From NCBI RefSeq assembly GCF_013087515.1, contig NZ_JABFCN010000048.1, positions 1 to 64,000 on the forward strand: a DNA stretch of 64,000 nt, in the 5' to 3' direction. Origin of the DNA: Rhizobium sophorae (GTDB lineage: Bacteria > Pseudomonadota > Alphaproteobacteria > Rhizobiales > Rhizobiaceae). Below the pieces are notes generated by a model. It saw nothing but the letters and a program-made list of their open reading frames with translations. It was not told the DNA's origin and did no database searches. Made by a program: the position numbers and the translations under genes. This document shows, one piece after another, positions 1 to 8,165 of the stretch. The number at the start of each line of letters is the position of its first letter. Position 1 is the first letter of the stretch.

Positions 1-58
1 TCAACAGCTCATTCTGGCACATTTCGATGCCGTTCAGGGGCCGTCCACTCCAACATCA

Positions 59-1339
59 ATGCCCACGCGGCGCGAGCTGCTTGCGGCCACGGCCGCCGCC
101 GGGGCCATCGGCATGCTTGCCGGGACGCGCAGCGCTGAGGCAAACGGCGACGGGCTTAGCCCGTTCAGCGTCAATTTCCCCGAGGATCAGCTTGACGATC
201 TGCGCCGGCGCGTCGCGGCCACCCGTTGGCCTGATAAGGAGACCGTCGCCGATGATACGCAGGGCGTGCAGCTCGCGACAATCCAGAAACTCGCGAAACA
301 TTGGGCGACGGATTACGACTGGCGCAAGATGGAGGCGCGGCTCAATGCTTTGCCGCAATTCATCACCGAGATCGACGGGCTGGATATCCACTTCATTCAC
401 GTCCGCTCCAAGCATAAAAATGCGCTGCCGCTGATCGTCACACATGGATGGGCCGGCTCGATTATCGAGCAACTGAAGATCATCGAACCGCTCACCGATC
501 CGACGGCGCATGGCGGGAGCGAAGAGGACGCATTTGACGTGGTGATCCCGTCTTTGCCGGGCTACGGCTTTTCCGGGAAACCGACGGGGTCGGGGAACTG
601 GAACCCGCCCCGCATCGCGCATGCCTGGGCGACGCTGATGCAACGTCTCGGCTACACGAAGTTCGTGGCGCAGGGTGGCGACTGGGGCAATGCGGTGACC
701 GAATTGATGGCGGTGCAGGAGCCGGCGGGATTGCTCGGCATTCACACGAACATGGCGGCCACGGTTCCTGCTGACATCGCCAAGGCTCTTGCCGCCGGCG
801 GCATGCCGCCAGCCGACCTGTCGCCGGACGAAAGGCGCGCCTTCGATCAGCTCGACGATTTCTACAAGAATGGGCTGGGCTATGCCATCGAGATGAACAA
901 CCGGCCGCAGACGCTCTACGGGATCGTCGACTCGCCGGTCGGGCTTGCGGCGTGGATGCTCGATCACGACATCCGCAGTTACCGGATGATCGCCCGCGTT
1001 TTCGATGGAGAGCCCGAGGGGCTGACCAAGGACGATATCCTCGACAACGTCACGCTCTACTGGCTGACGAACACAGCAATCTCCTCGGCACGCCTCTATT
1101 GGGACAACGCGCACCATCCGTCGGGCGGGTTCTTCGATCCCAGGGGCATCAAGATCCCGGTGGCGGTCAGTGCTTTTCCCGACGAGATCTACCAGGCGCC
1201 GCAGAGCTGGGCGGAGAAGGCCTATCCGAAGCTCATCCATTACAACCGGTTGCCGAAGGGCGGTCACTTCGCCGCCTGGGAACAGCCGATGCTTTTCACT
1301 GCCGAGCTCAGGACTGCGTTCCGGCCGCTGCGACAGTAG
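59..1339 (+). CDS. Tat-exported epoxide hydrolase-like alpha/beta hydrolase
   Basis: A 426-residue protein of the epoxide hydrolase family with an N-terminal EHN domain (about residues 36-145). A twin-arginine export signal (RR at 4-5, then a hydrophobic stretch and an AEA-type cleavage site near 28) places it in the periplasm. The alpha/beta hydrolase core carries HGWAGS at 129-134, the nucleophile Asp208 in GGDWG and the base His403 in GGHFAAWE; an active enzyme would open epoxides to diols. The C-terminal end is complete (FRPLRQ). A decayed paralogue lies at 6.75-7.72 kb on the other strand. The natural substrate cannot be read from the sequence. The upstream region is cut by the window edge. 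Confidence 0.85.
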   Translation: MPTRRELLAATAAAGAIGMLAGTRSAEANGDGLSPFSVNFPEDQLDDLRRRVAATRWPDKETVADDTQGVQLATIQKLAKHWATDYDWRKMEARLNALPQFITEIDGLDIHFIHVRSKHKNALPLIVTHGWAGSIIEQLKIIEPLTDPTAHGGSEEDAFDVVIPSLPGYGFSGKPTGSGNWNPPRIAHAWATLMQRLGYTKFVAQGGDWGNAVTELMAVQEPAGLLGIHTNMAATVPADIAKALAAGGMPPADLSPDERRAFDQLDDFYKNGLGYAIEMNNRPQTLYGIVDSPVGLAAWMLDHDIRSYRMIARVFDGEPEGLTKDDILDNVTLYWLTNTAISSARLYWDNAHHPSGGFFDPRGIKIPVAVSAFPDEIYQAPQSWAEKAYPKLIHYNRLPKGGHFAAWEQPMLFTAELRTAFRPLRQ

Positions 1340-1420
1340 ACCTAAGCGTGTCACGATCTTTCAGATTCGCTTTCTTTTGCGCGACATGCTCTAGGCGGGA
1401 TCGGGCGACTGATGCCGCAA

Positions 1421-1927
1421 TCACGATTTCCCCGGTTCGCGCTGCGTTGACCGCAGGAGGTTGTCGCGCAGCGTCGTCACCGATTTCTGGACGACGGGAA
1501 AGTCGTCGCCAAGGCCGGTGGCCCCAAGCAGCGCGTTGCCGGGATCGGTTTCAACGAGTTGGCGCCCTGCCGGCGTCAGGCTGACCCGCACCTGGCGTTC
1601 GTCGGCGGGATCGCGGTGACGGGTGATATAGCCATTCGACTCCAGCTTCTTGAGGATGGGCGTCAGCGTGTTGGATTCGAGGAACATCTTTTCCCCCAAC
1701 ACTCCAACGGTCTGGTCGTCCTCTTCGGAGAGGGCCACCATGGCGATGTATTGGGTATAGGTCAGGCCAAGCTCATCCAGGATCGGCTTGTAGGCGCGGC
1801 CGAAGGCGAGATTTGCAGAATAGACCGCGAAGCACAGAAAGTTGGAAAGTTTCCGGCCGTCCTTGCCTGCTGACGGGGAGGCGGGCGCAGGCGTGCCAGG
1901 CTGTCTTGCGGTTTTAGATACGGGCAT
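1421..1927 (-). CDS. MarR-family regulator, OhrR-like
   Basis: A 168-residue winged-helix regulator. After a disordered basic N-terminus of about 27 residues it has the block around Cys32 (NFLCFAVYSANLAFGRAYKP) typical of OhrR, where this reactive cysteine senses organic hydroperoxides. The DNA-binding helices are near LESNTLTPILKKLESNGYITR and the wing near DPADERQVRVSLT. AGGATGAAACC precedes the ATG. No ohr peroxidase gene is adjacent, which is unusual for OhrR, so target genes may lie elsewhere or be the neighbouring flavoprotein. Family assignment is firm; peroxide sensing is inferred from the conserved cysteine. Confidence 0.85.
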   Translation of the reverse strand: MPVSKTARQPGTPAPASPSAGKDGRKLSNFLCFAVYSANLAFGRAYKPILDELGLTYTQYIAMVALSEEDDQTVGVLGEKMFLESNTLTPILKKLESNGYITRHRDPADERQVRVSLTPAGRQLVETDPGNALLGATGLGDDFPVVQKSVTTLRDNLLRSTQREPGKS

Positions 1928-2075
1928 GGTTTCATCCTATCCAGGCTCTGAATGGTAGGAGTTGCATATACATCGTATCCGATTAAATCGCAACTGAATT
2001 GGTGACTCTTTTCGAGCAGCTTGTCCGGCCGTCGCCCCCAGCTTCAGGAGCGGCGGCCCGTCGACGCCTTGCCGC
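1928..2075. promoter_or_regulatory. Probable control region upstream of the MarR gene
   Basis: This 148-base gap lies upstream of the MarR gene and downstream of the flavoprotein gene. It holds AGTTGC (1960-1965) facing GCAACT (1990-1995) and a small palindrome CGATT-A-AATCG at 1980-1990. These are plausible autoregulatory operators but match no specific consensus that I can name with confidence. Confidence 0.3.
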
Positions 2076-2846
2076 CTAGCCGAACTTCTCCGTCGTATCG
2101 GCCTTGCCGAATACCCAGTAGCCGGACGCCTTGATCCAGCCGAGCGGGCAACCTCGTTCCAGCAGGTAGGCGCGGATATCGCGTGTCACCGAGGCTTCCG
2201 CCGCGACCCAGATGAAGGTTTCCGGCTGGATATCGACCGTGCTCAAGAGTTTCAACAGAGCTGCGGCATCGGTTGCCTGAGAAAGAGGCCGGTGCGCCCA
2301 GTGGAGGTGCAGTTCGGCTGATGTCTCGAAGGTCTGCTCTTCCAAGGGGCCGGTGACGGCTGCGATTGTGGTGATGACGGTTCCGGCACCACTCTCCTCG
2401 ATCCGACGGCCGATCGCCGGCAGTGCGGTTTCGTCGCCGATCAGCAGCCACCGCTTTACCGTCTGGGAGACCACCGCGGAGCCCCTTGGTCCGCCGATCT
2501 CGAGCCTGTCGCCGGGGCGTGCGTCGATCGCCCATTGGGTCACTGGGCCTGCCTCATGCAAGGCGAAGTCGATGATCAATTTCCGTTCGATATTGTCATA
2601 ACGGCAGGGCGTGTAGTCACGGCGTTCTTCGCTGCCATCGGCGGCCGGTACGAAAATCTTGATGTGGTCGTCGGGCGCAAGGCTGATGAAATCGGCGAGA
2701 TCATCGCCGGTCAATGTGATGCGGCGCATGCCGGGAGTGATGTCGACGACGCTTTCGACCGAGAGAGTGCGCCGTCGCGTGTCGTGGCGGACCCGTTCGA
2801 TGCCGGGAGCCGGTGAAGTCTGATCTTTGAGTTGATTGTTATCCAT
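2076..2846 (-). CDS. Siderophore-interacting FAD-binding reductase
   Basis: A 256-residue protein of the SIP / ViuB family, cytoplasmic flavoproteins that reduce ferric siderophores with NAD(P)H. The N-terminal FAD-binding barrel spans about 25-125 with the RxYT flavin motif RDYT at 76-79, and the SIP C-terminal NAD(P)H-binding half covers about 130-250 (WLLIGDETALPAIGR, then FIWVAAEASVTRDIRAYLLER). GAGGACAC precedes the ATG. No siderophore transporter is next to it; the same-strand neighbour downstream is the MarR regulator. Function is inferred from the family. Confidence 0.87.
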   Translation of the reverse strand: MDNNQLKDQTSPAPGIERVRHDTRRRTLSVESVVDITPGMRRITLTGDDLADFISLAPDDHIKIFVPAADGSEERRDYTPCRYDNIERKLIIDFALHEAGPVTQWAIDARPGDRLEIGGPRGSAVVSQTVKRWLLIGDETALPAIGRRIEESGAGTVITTIAAVTGPLEEQTFETSAELHLHWAHRPLSQATDAAALLKLLSTVDIQPETFIWVAAEASVTRDIRAYLLERGCPLGWIKASGYWVFGKADTTEKFG

Positions 2847-3115
2847 GTGTCCTCAGAAGCTTTTTGAGCTCGATCCGCAGGACACAGTCGCGCAGATCGA
2901 AGCCGCAAAGCCGTTCGATCATACGCGTTGAGTGACGTTAACGCTTACGTGGCCGGGTGACCCGACCATTGACGGTGTGATGTAGCCGACGGCGGCAGCA
3001 TCTGCAACGGCAAGGTGACCAACAAGGGCGATGATTGCCAAAGTTTAACTTTCTGGTGCCGTTCCGTTCGGGCAATGATCGGCTGATCAACGCGCAGGCG
3101 GTCATGGAGAAGACA

Positions 3116-3727
3116 ATGGACAGCAGAATCCAGGACGTGCTCGACATCTATCACGCGATGATCGAGACGGAGCATAACAGTCCGCGCAAGCTGCCCCCCG
3201 GCGGGCGCGACGGAGGACAGGATCAGCGGCTGCGGGCGGTCGGGCCTGCGACCGGACAATTCATCAATATCCTCGCCAAAAGCCTCAAGAGCCCGACCAT
3301 TCTCGAACTCGGCACCTCCTTCGGTTATTCCGGGATATGGCTGGCGGAAGCCGCGCGCGCCTCCGGCGGCCGGCTGATCACCATGGAAATGCACGACTAC
3401 AAATCGGCCCACGCGCGCGACATGGCCGTCAAGGCGGGGCTCGCGGAGTATGTGGAATTCAAAGTCGGGGATGCGGTCCAGATGATCGGCGCGCTCTGCT
3501 CCGGCATCGACTTCGTGCTGGTGGATCTCTGGAAGGATCTCTACGTTCCCTGCCTCGATGCTTTCTATCCCAAGCTCAATCCGAGCGCGATCATCGTTGC
3601 CGATAACATGCTGCGCCCGGGAGGCGATGATCTCAAACGCTACGGGCAAGCCGTTCGTGCCAAGCCCGGGATATCAAGCGTGCTGCTGCCGGTCGGCAGC
3701 GGGCTTGAGGTCAGTCGGTTCGATTGA
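3116..3727 (+). CDS. SAM-dependent O-methyltransferase, class I
   Basis: A 203-residue methyltransferase of the catechol/caffeoyl-CoA O-methyltransferase type. The SAM-binding motif I, ELGTSFGYSG, is at 64-73, and the metal-site-like stretch DFVLVDLWKD is at 132-141, followed by NPSAIIVADNMLRPG. The start at 3116 was chosen because GGAGA sits about 5 bases before it; two upstream in-frame ATGs (3035, 3104) have no such signal. The substrate is not indicated by the neighbours. The usual Asp-Asn metal ligands are present (VADN), so it is probably active. Confidence 0.8.
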   Translation: MDSRIQDVLDIYHAMIETEHNSPRKLPPGGRDGGQDQRLRAVGPATGQFINILAKSLKSPTILELGTSFGYSGIWLAEAARASGGRLITMEMHDYKSAHARDMAVKAGLAEYVEFKVGDAVQMIGALCSGIDFVLVDLWKDLYVPCLDAFYPKLNPSAIIVADNMLRPGGDDLKRYGQAVRAKPGISSVLLPVGSGLEVSRFD

Positions 3728-3848
3728 GGCTGGAGGTGAGATCAGCGGCCATTTTGTTTTTAGTTGCAGAAAAAAAGATGACACGTTTGAAGCTAATTTC
3801 CGACACTTTCCCGATCAAAGCTCCGCCATCGCGAGCTTTGGAGATGTG

Positions 3849-4244
3849 ATGTCGGGCATTCTTATCGCCACCCTGTTGGCAACGGTTTCAGCAAAGATTC
3901 CCGCCGGATTTTCCAGCGGTGACCTCCTTTATTCTGATTGCGGCGGCTCACGGCAGTTTGTCGTCGGATATGTCGCGGGTTGGTTGGACAAGTGGAACCG
4001 GGACGAGTATTTGGCCCGCCGTATTTTCACCGAAGTCGTTCCTGCGCCCAAAGCAATGGTGAATTCGGCGTATTTTGCCAACTCCGTTGGGGTAAACGTC
4101 TGTGTGCCGGTTGGAACGACTGCGGAAGCAATCGGCAATACGTTGTGTACATTCCTAGAAGAGAATCCCGGCATTCGCGAGGCCACCGGCGACGAGCTGA
4201 TGACGACCTTGATCGCCTATAAATACCGCTGCCCCGTGCCGTAA
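3849..4244 (+). CDS. Secreted Rap1a/Tai-like protein
   Basis: A 131-residue protein with a short hydrophobic N-terminal signal and four cysteines (31, 85, 100, 128) in the pattern of the Rap1a/Tai immunity family: SGDLLYSDC, then a GYVAGWLD helix, a CVP turn and a final YRCP. In the founding members (Serratia Rap1a, Enterobacter Tai) such proteins neutralise periplasmic amidase effectors of type VI secretion. No T6SS gene or effector lies nearby, so it may be an orphan immunity protein or serve another periplasmic role. TGGAGATGTG precedes the ATG. It converges on the GntR gene with 5 bases between stops. Confidence 0.65.
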   Translation: MSGILIATLLATVSAKIPAGFSSGDLLYSDCGGSRQFVVGYVAGWLDKWNRDEYLARRIFTEVVPAPKAMVNSAYFANSVGVNVCVPVGTTAEAIGNTLCTFLEENPGIREATGDELMTTLIAYKYRCPVP

Positions 4245-4249
4245 GAACG

Positions 4250-4942
4250 TCAAACTCCCCCCGGCTTATTGGTTTCGATGAAACGGCTGAGCGAGGTGGC
4301 GGCGTTCAGCATGTGGGCGCGCATGCGCCGGGATGCCATCTCACCGTCGCCTTCGGCGATCGCCTGCATGATTGCCTCGTGTTCGTCCCGGGATCGGCGG
4401 AGCCGTTCGCCCTGGCGCAACTGCGTGCGCCGGAAGGCGTTCAGGCGGTTACGCACGGCGATCGCCTGTTCGGCAAGGAAGCTATTGTGGGTGGCGTGAT
4501 AGATGGCTTCATGGAATTGGCGGTTGAGGCTGTCGTAGGCATCGAAATTTCCGGCTTCGACGATCGGCTCTGAGAGGTCGTGCAGTTCGATCAGATGGCT
4601 GCGCTCCAGCGGCGTCATGCGGTAGGCGGCGAGCCTGACGCATACTGCCTCGATCTCGGCCACCGTTTCGAACATTTCCATGATGCGTTCCGGCGTCATG
4701 CGGGCGACGACACCGCCGCGTCGGGCGCGAAGCTCGACGAGGCCGCCCGCCGCCAGCTGACGCAGCGCTTCGCGAACCGGCGTGCGGGAGGCGCCGAAGC
4801 GATCGGCAAGCTGCTGTTCATCCAATGCTGCGCCCGCCGCCAGCGTGCCGGTGGCTATCTCGTCGGTCAGGGCGTTGCGAATGCGGTCGGAGAGCAACCC
4901 GCGATCATCGCCGTCATCCTCGGTTTCGAATCCATTCGCCAT
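4250..4942 (-). CDS. GntR-family regulator, FCD subgroup
   Basis: A 230-residue regulator: N-terminal winged helix (about 16-80, with the recognition part SRTPVREALRQLAAGGLVEL) and an all-helical FCD effector domain (about 90-220) that in relatives binds carboxylates or metals. The start at 4942 is preferred because GGAG lies about 8 bases upstream; two in-frame starts further upstream (4969 ATG, 4996 TTG) would only add a poorly conserved tail. It faces away from the Tat hydrolase at 5312, a possible target. Ligand unknown. Confidence 0.83.
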   Translation of the reverse strand: MANGFETEDDGDDRGLLSDRIRNALTDEIATGTLAAGAALDEQQLADRFGASRTPVREALRQLAAGGLVELRARRGGVVARMTPERIMEMFETVAEIEAVCVRLAAYRMTPLERSHLIELHDLSEPIVEAGNFDAYDSLNRQFHEAIYHATHNSFLAEQAIAVRNRLNAFRRTQLRQGERLRRSRDEHEAIMQAIAEGDGEMASRRMRAHMLNAATSLSRFIETNKPGGV

Positions 4943-5311
4943 TCCGTTATCTCCGATCTGTTTCAACATCGACGGCTCGATCGATTGTGTATGCAAATGC
5001 GATTGATGCGCCGCTCAGCGTATACACTTATGGCATCACGAAGGTGTTACGTATTCAATAATTGACTTTATATCGGATGGGAATACATAAATCTCAGCAA
5101 GCAAGGCTTCTCCAAACACGAAGCCGCTTCAAATACCGATTTGAATAGGCGGGAGCCGCAACGCGGCGAAGGTCAACGCCTCGCGCCGGGCAAAGCAAAC
5201 CGTGCCGACATGGCATCACAGACCAACCGATTTTGACTTGGCTTCGGTTCTTCGGTCCCGAACCCGCATGCTTTCAATCCTTCAATTCCTGGACGCACAA
5301 GGAACCAGATC
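4943..5311. promoter_or_regulatory. Divergent intergenic region between GntR gene and Tat hydrolase
   Basis: This 369-base gap holds no gene that I can support. An inverted repeat, GTGTAT (4987-4992) facing ATACAC (5022-5027) with a GTATAC core at 5020-5025, lies just upstream of the GntR start and may be its own operator. The part beyond 5060 is AT-richer and could hold the promoter for the hydrolase. Confidence 0.3.
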
Positions 5312-6094
5312 ATGATGATGAACAGACGGACTTTCTCGGCTGCCCTTGTTGCCGGCGCCGCCGCTTCTCTGCTTGCCACCCGCGGCATGGCTGCGACATC
5401 CGCTCCGGTTAAGGCGCGCAACGTCGTTTTGGCGCACGGGCTGTTTGCCGACGGCTCTTGCTGGACCGAGGTGATCGCGCGCCTGCAGGCGGCCGGGCTC
5501 AATGCCACGGCGGTGCAGAACCCGCTGACGACGCTGCCGGAGGCCGTCGCTGCCGTGAAGCGGGTGCTCGACCGGCAGGACGGCCCGACGGTTCTGGTCG
5601 GGCATTCGTTTTCCGGCATGATGGTCACCGAGGCCGGCGTGCACCCTGATGTTTCGGCGCTCGTCTATGTGGCGGCGCGGGCGCCGGATGCAGGTGAGGA
5701 CTATACCGCTCTCGCCAAAACCTTCCCAACGCCGCCGGCTTCTGCCGGCATCGTCTTCGACGGCGACGAGGGTCGGCTGAGCGAGGAAGCCTTCCTGCGT
5801 GATTTCGCCGGCGACCTGCCGGAGGCGAAAGCGAAAGTTCTCTATGCCGTGCAGCAGCCATTCCAAAAGGCGCTGCTGACCGGCAAGACGACACAGGCCG
5901 CCTGGCGTTCGAAGCCGAGCTGGTATGCCGTCTCGACCGAGGACCGGACGATAAATCCCGATCTCGAACGCTTCATGGCCAAACGCATGGGCGCGAAGAC
6001 CATTGAAATCCAGGCCAGCCATCTGTCGCTGATCTCCCACCCGGACGAGATCACAAAGCTGATCCTCGAGGCGGCGGGACAGAATACGGACTGA
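5312..6094 (+). CDS. Tat-exported alpha/beta hydrolase
   Basis: A 260-residue hydrolase with a Tat signal (NRRTFSA at 4-10, hydrophobic run, cleavage near the AATSA at 27-31). The core resembles the small esterase / hydroxynitrile lyase-like group: oxyanion region HGLFADGSCW at 42-51, nucleophile Ser99 in GHSFSG, and catalytic His237 in SHLSLIS. AAGGAACC lies about 8 bases before the first of three consecutive ATG codons. It is divergent from the GntR regulator. The substrate is unknown; an ester or lactone is most likely from the family. Confidence 0.8.
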   Translation: MMMNRRTFSAALVAGAAASLLATRGMAATSAPVKARNVVLAHGLFADGSCWTEVIARLQAAGLNATAVQNPLTTLPEAVAAVKRVLDRQDGPTVLVGHSFSGMMVTEAGVHPDVSALVYVAARAPDAGEDYTALAKTFPTPPASAGIVFDGDEGRLSEEAFLRDFAGDLPEAKAKVLYAVQQPFQKALLTGKTTQAAWRSKPSWYAVSTEDRTINPDLERFMAKRMGAKTIEIQASHLSLISHPDEITKLILEAAGQNTD

Positions 6095-6198
6095 TGCCGA
6101 GGCCGGGAAGCGGCAGGGCCGTTCGCCGGCTAGTCACCGGCTTGCTTTGGTGATGGGCCATGATGCCGCGACGGTCGCGTCAAGTTTGGCCGAGGTTC

Positions 6199-6223
6199 GG
6201 AACAAGAGGCGGCCGAGGGTGTT
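6199..6223 (+). promoter_or_regulatory. Possible EcfG-type stress promoter for VOC gene
   Basis: GGAAC at 6199-6203 is followed after 16 bases by TGTT at 6220-6223, close to the alphaproteobacterial general stress sigma factor (EcfG/RpoE2) consensus GGAAC-N16-CGTT. It ends 55 bases before the VOC start. The single mismatch and the shortness of the motif make chance occurrence possible. Confidence 0.3.
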
Positions 6224-6278
6224 AACCGAACTAAGCCTCCATCGAAGTTGCAGTTCACCTCGCTTGCGAGAGACCGCT

Positions 6279-6671
6279 ATGGCCATCCACTTCAATCATA
6301 CCATCCTCTTGGCTCGCGACAGCAAGACCTCGGCAGATTTTCTGGCCGATATGTTGGGGCTGCCAGCGCCGCGGCGCTGGGGGCCGTTCTACATGGTCAC
6401 GACCGACAACGACGCCAATCTCGATTATATGGATACGGAAGGCGAGATCGTCCGCCAACACTACGCCTTCCTGGTCGGAGACGGTGAATTCGAGGCGATA
6501 TTCAATCGAATTCGCGAGCGGAACCTGCGCTACTGGGCTGACCCCGGCCAGCGGAAGCCGAGCGAGACCAATGACCACGACAACGGGCGCGGGGTCTATT
6601 TCGAAGATCCGAACGGCCACCTGGTTGAAATCATCACGCGCGCCTATGGCAGCGGCGGCTGGAATCCGTGA
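6279..6671 (+). CDS. VOC-superfamily protein (glyoxalase/dioxygenase-like)
   Basis: A 130-residue single-domain protein of the vicinal oxygen chelate fold. It begins with the typical FNHTILLARDSKTSADFLADMLGL strand-helix and ends with GRGVYFEDPNGHLVEIITR, which holds the usual metal-ligand glutamate (VEI) and an N-terminal ligand histidine (HFNHT). Members include glyoxalase I, fosfomycin thiol transferases and extradiol dioxygenases; this short form cannot be assigned further. Start chosen at the ATG that opens the domain. Confidence 0.75.
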   Translation: MAIHFNHTILLARDSKTSADFLADMLGLPAPRRWGPFYMVTTDNDANLDYMDTEGEIVRQHYAFLVGDGEFEAIFNRIRERNLRYWADPGQRKPSETNDHDNGRGVYFEDPNGHLVEIITRAYGSGGWNP

Positions 6672-6750
6672 GGGAGGCGACCCCCGTGCCGATCATGGAT
6701 AATCATACCAGGCGGCTGCATCCCTGAGCGGCGAGGGGCCGCCGCTCCTC

Positions 6751-7715
6751 TCATATCGGTCGGCGCAGCGGCCTGAACGCTGCTCGAAGCTCGGCGGAGA
6801 AGAGCTCCGGCTGCTCCCAGGCGGCGAAGTGGCCGCCCTTGTCGACCTTGTGGAACTAGCTAAGGTTGCGATAGGCGCGACGGGCCCATGTCTCCGGGGC
6901 CTGATAGCTCTCCCCAGGAAAGACGGTGATGGCGACCGGAAGCGCGATCTTGGAGGTCTTCTCCCCGGCCGCAAGGACGGGACTGCGCCCGCCGCCATAT
7001 TCCCAGTAGATCCGGGCCGAGGAAGCGGCGCTGTTGGTCAACCAGTAAAGCGTGATGTCGTCGAGCACCTCGTCGGGAGACTTTTCGGGATCGCTGCTGT
7101 CGTAGGTCCAGTGCGTGAAGCCTGGATGACCGAGCGTCCACGCCGCAAGGCCGGCCGGGGAATCCGATATGGCGTAGCCGATCGTCTGCGGCCTCGTGCC
7201 CATCATCGTGGCATAGGACCTGTTCCCCATCTTGGCTGCGGCGCTGAGGGCATTGAACGCCGCGCGTTCCTCGGTGGAGAGTCGCTGCGGCGCCGGCCCG
7301 CCCGCGGCGAGCACCGCGGCAACTACGGGCGGCACGACAGCCGGCAGGTTGATGTGGATGCCGAGCAGACCTTGTGGCGCGAGCCGTGCCATCGCGCCGG
7401 AGACCGGCGAGCCCCAGTCGCCGCCCTGGGCGACGTAGCTGCTGTAAGCGAGGCGCTTCATCAATTCCGCCCAGGCCCGCGCGATGCGGTCCGGCCCCAG
7501 CCGGTGCCGGTCGGCTTGCCGGAAAAGCCGTAGCCCGGCATCGACGGAATGACCACGTCGAACGCATCTTCGGCGCGTCCGCCATGAGCGGTCGGATCGG
7601 TGAGCGGGCCGATGATCTTGAGGTTCTCGAATACCGATCCCGGCCAGCCATGGGTGATGATGACGGGCAGGGTATTCGGATGTTTCGAGCTGACGTGAAT
7701 GAAGTGGATGTCTAG
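6751..7715 (-). pseudogene. Decayed epoxide hydrolase (paralogue of gene at 59-1339)
   Basis: The minus strand encodes an epoxide hydrolase homologous to the intact gene at the left edge, broken by three lesions. The N-terminus is missing before LDIHFIHVSSKH (near 7715). A one-base deletion near 7495 shifts the frame between the SGKPTGTGWG part and the IARAWAELMKRL part. An in-frame TAG at 6857-6859 splits AYRNLS from FHKVDKGGHFAAWEQ. The nucleophile motif GGDWG, the base GGHFAAWE and the terminal FRPLRRPI are all still readable, so the decay is recent. Confidence 0.85.
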
Positions 7716-8090
7716 GCTGTGGCCCGGTCGGCGAGCGACGGCTGGCTTGCCGCAAGGGCTGCGTCCATCACAGCCGTCTGGCGGGCGTCGAATTCGCGGT
7801 AGAGCGCTACGAGCAGGCCGGGGCGGGTACCAGGGTGGCGAAGCTGCTCGGCCGTCTGCCGGTACATCTGGTCGGGCTTGGCAGCGCCGATGCCGGGACC
7901 TATGCGCGGCACGGCTATTTCGGCGCCATGAAGACGCAGGTCGATCACGGCATCTTCAACTATTGCGGCGCCCCCGGTAGTGACATCCGAGCTGCTGCTC
8001 GAAGCCGGGCCGGACGATGTGGCCGCTCATCTCATGGCGGCGCGCGCCATCGGCTGTGGGCTTTTTGACGGTTCGCGGCAATAGAGGGCT
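7716..8090 (+). pseudogene. Remnant of a flavodoxin-like / NAD(P)H oxidoreductase-type gene
   Basis: In the plus strand about 100 codons of a decayed protein can be read: RLAGVEFAVERYEQAGAG near 7785, then VHLVGLGSADAGTYARHGYFG and DHGIFNYCGAP up to about 7973. An extra C in a C-run there shifts the frame into VVTSELLLEAGPDDVAAHLMAARAIGCGLFDG, ending at a TAG near 8083. The pattern resembles the C-terminal half of flavodoxin_2-type quinone reductases, but this is only a weak match by eye. No start and no N-terminal half remain. Confidence 0.3.
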
Positions 8091-8165
8091 GTGCGGCCGC
8101 GCCGTTTTGCGGGTCGGCGCGGGCAGAGCCTTGCGCCGCCGGCCTTTTCACGAGAAAAGCCTTGG

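Noticed and set aside
2847..2932. Short plus-strand frame beginning MCPQKLFELDPQ after the flavoprotein gene start
   Set aside because: Only 28 codons, no ribosome site, and it lies in the leader of the minus-strand flavoprotein gene; not supportable as a gene or remnant.
5045..5060. GTGTTACGTATTCAAT as a further copy of the 19-base palindrome
   Set aside because: Only the GTTAC core matches; there is no inverted second arm.
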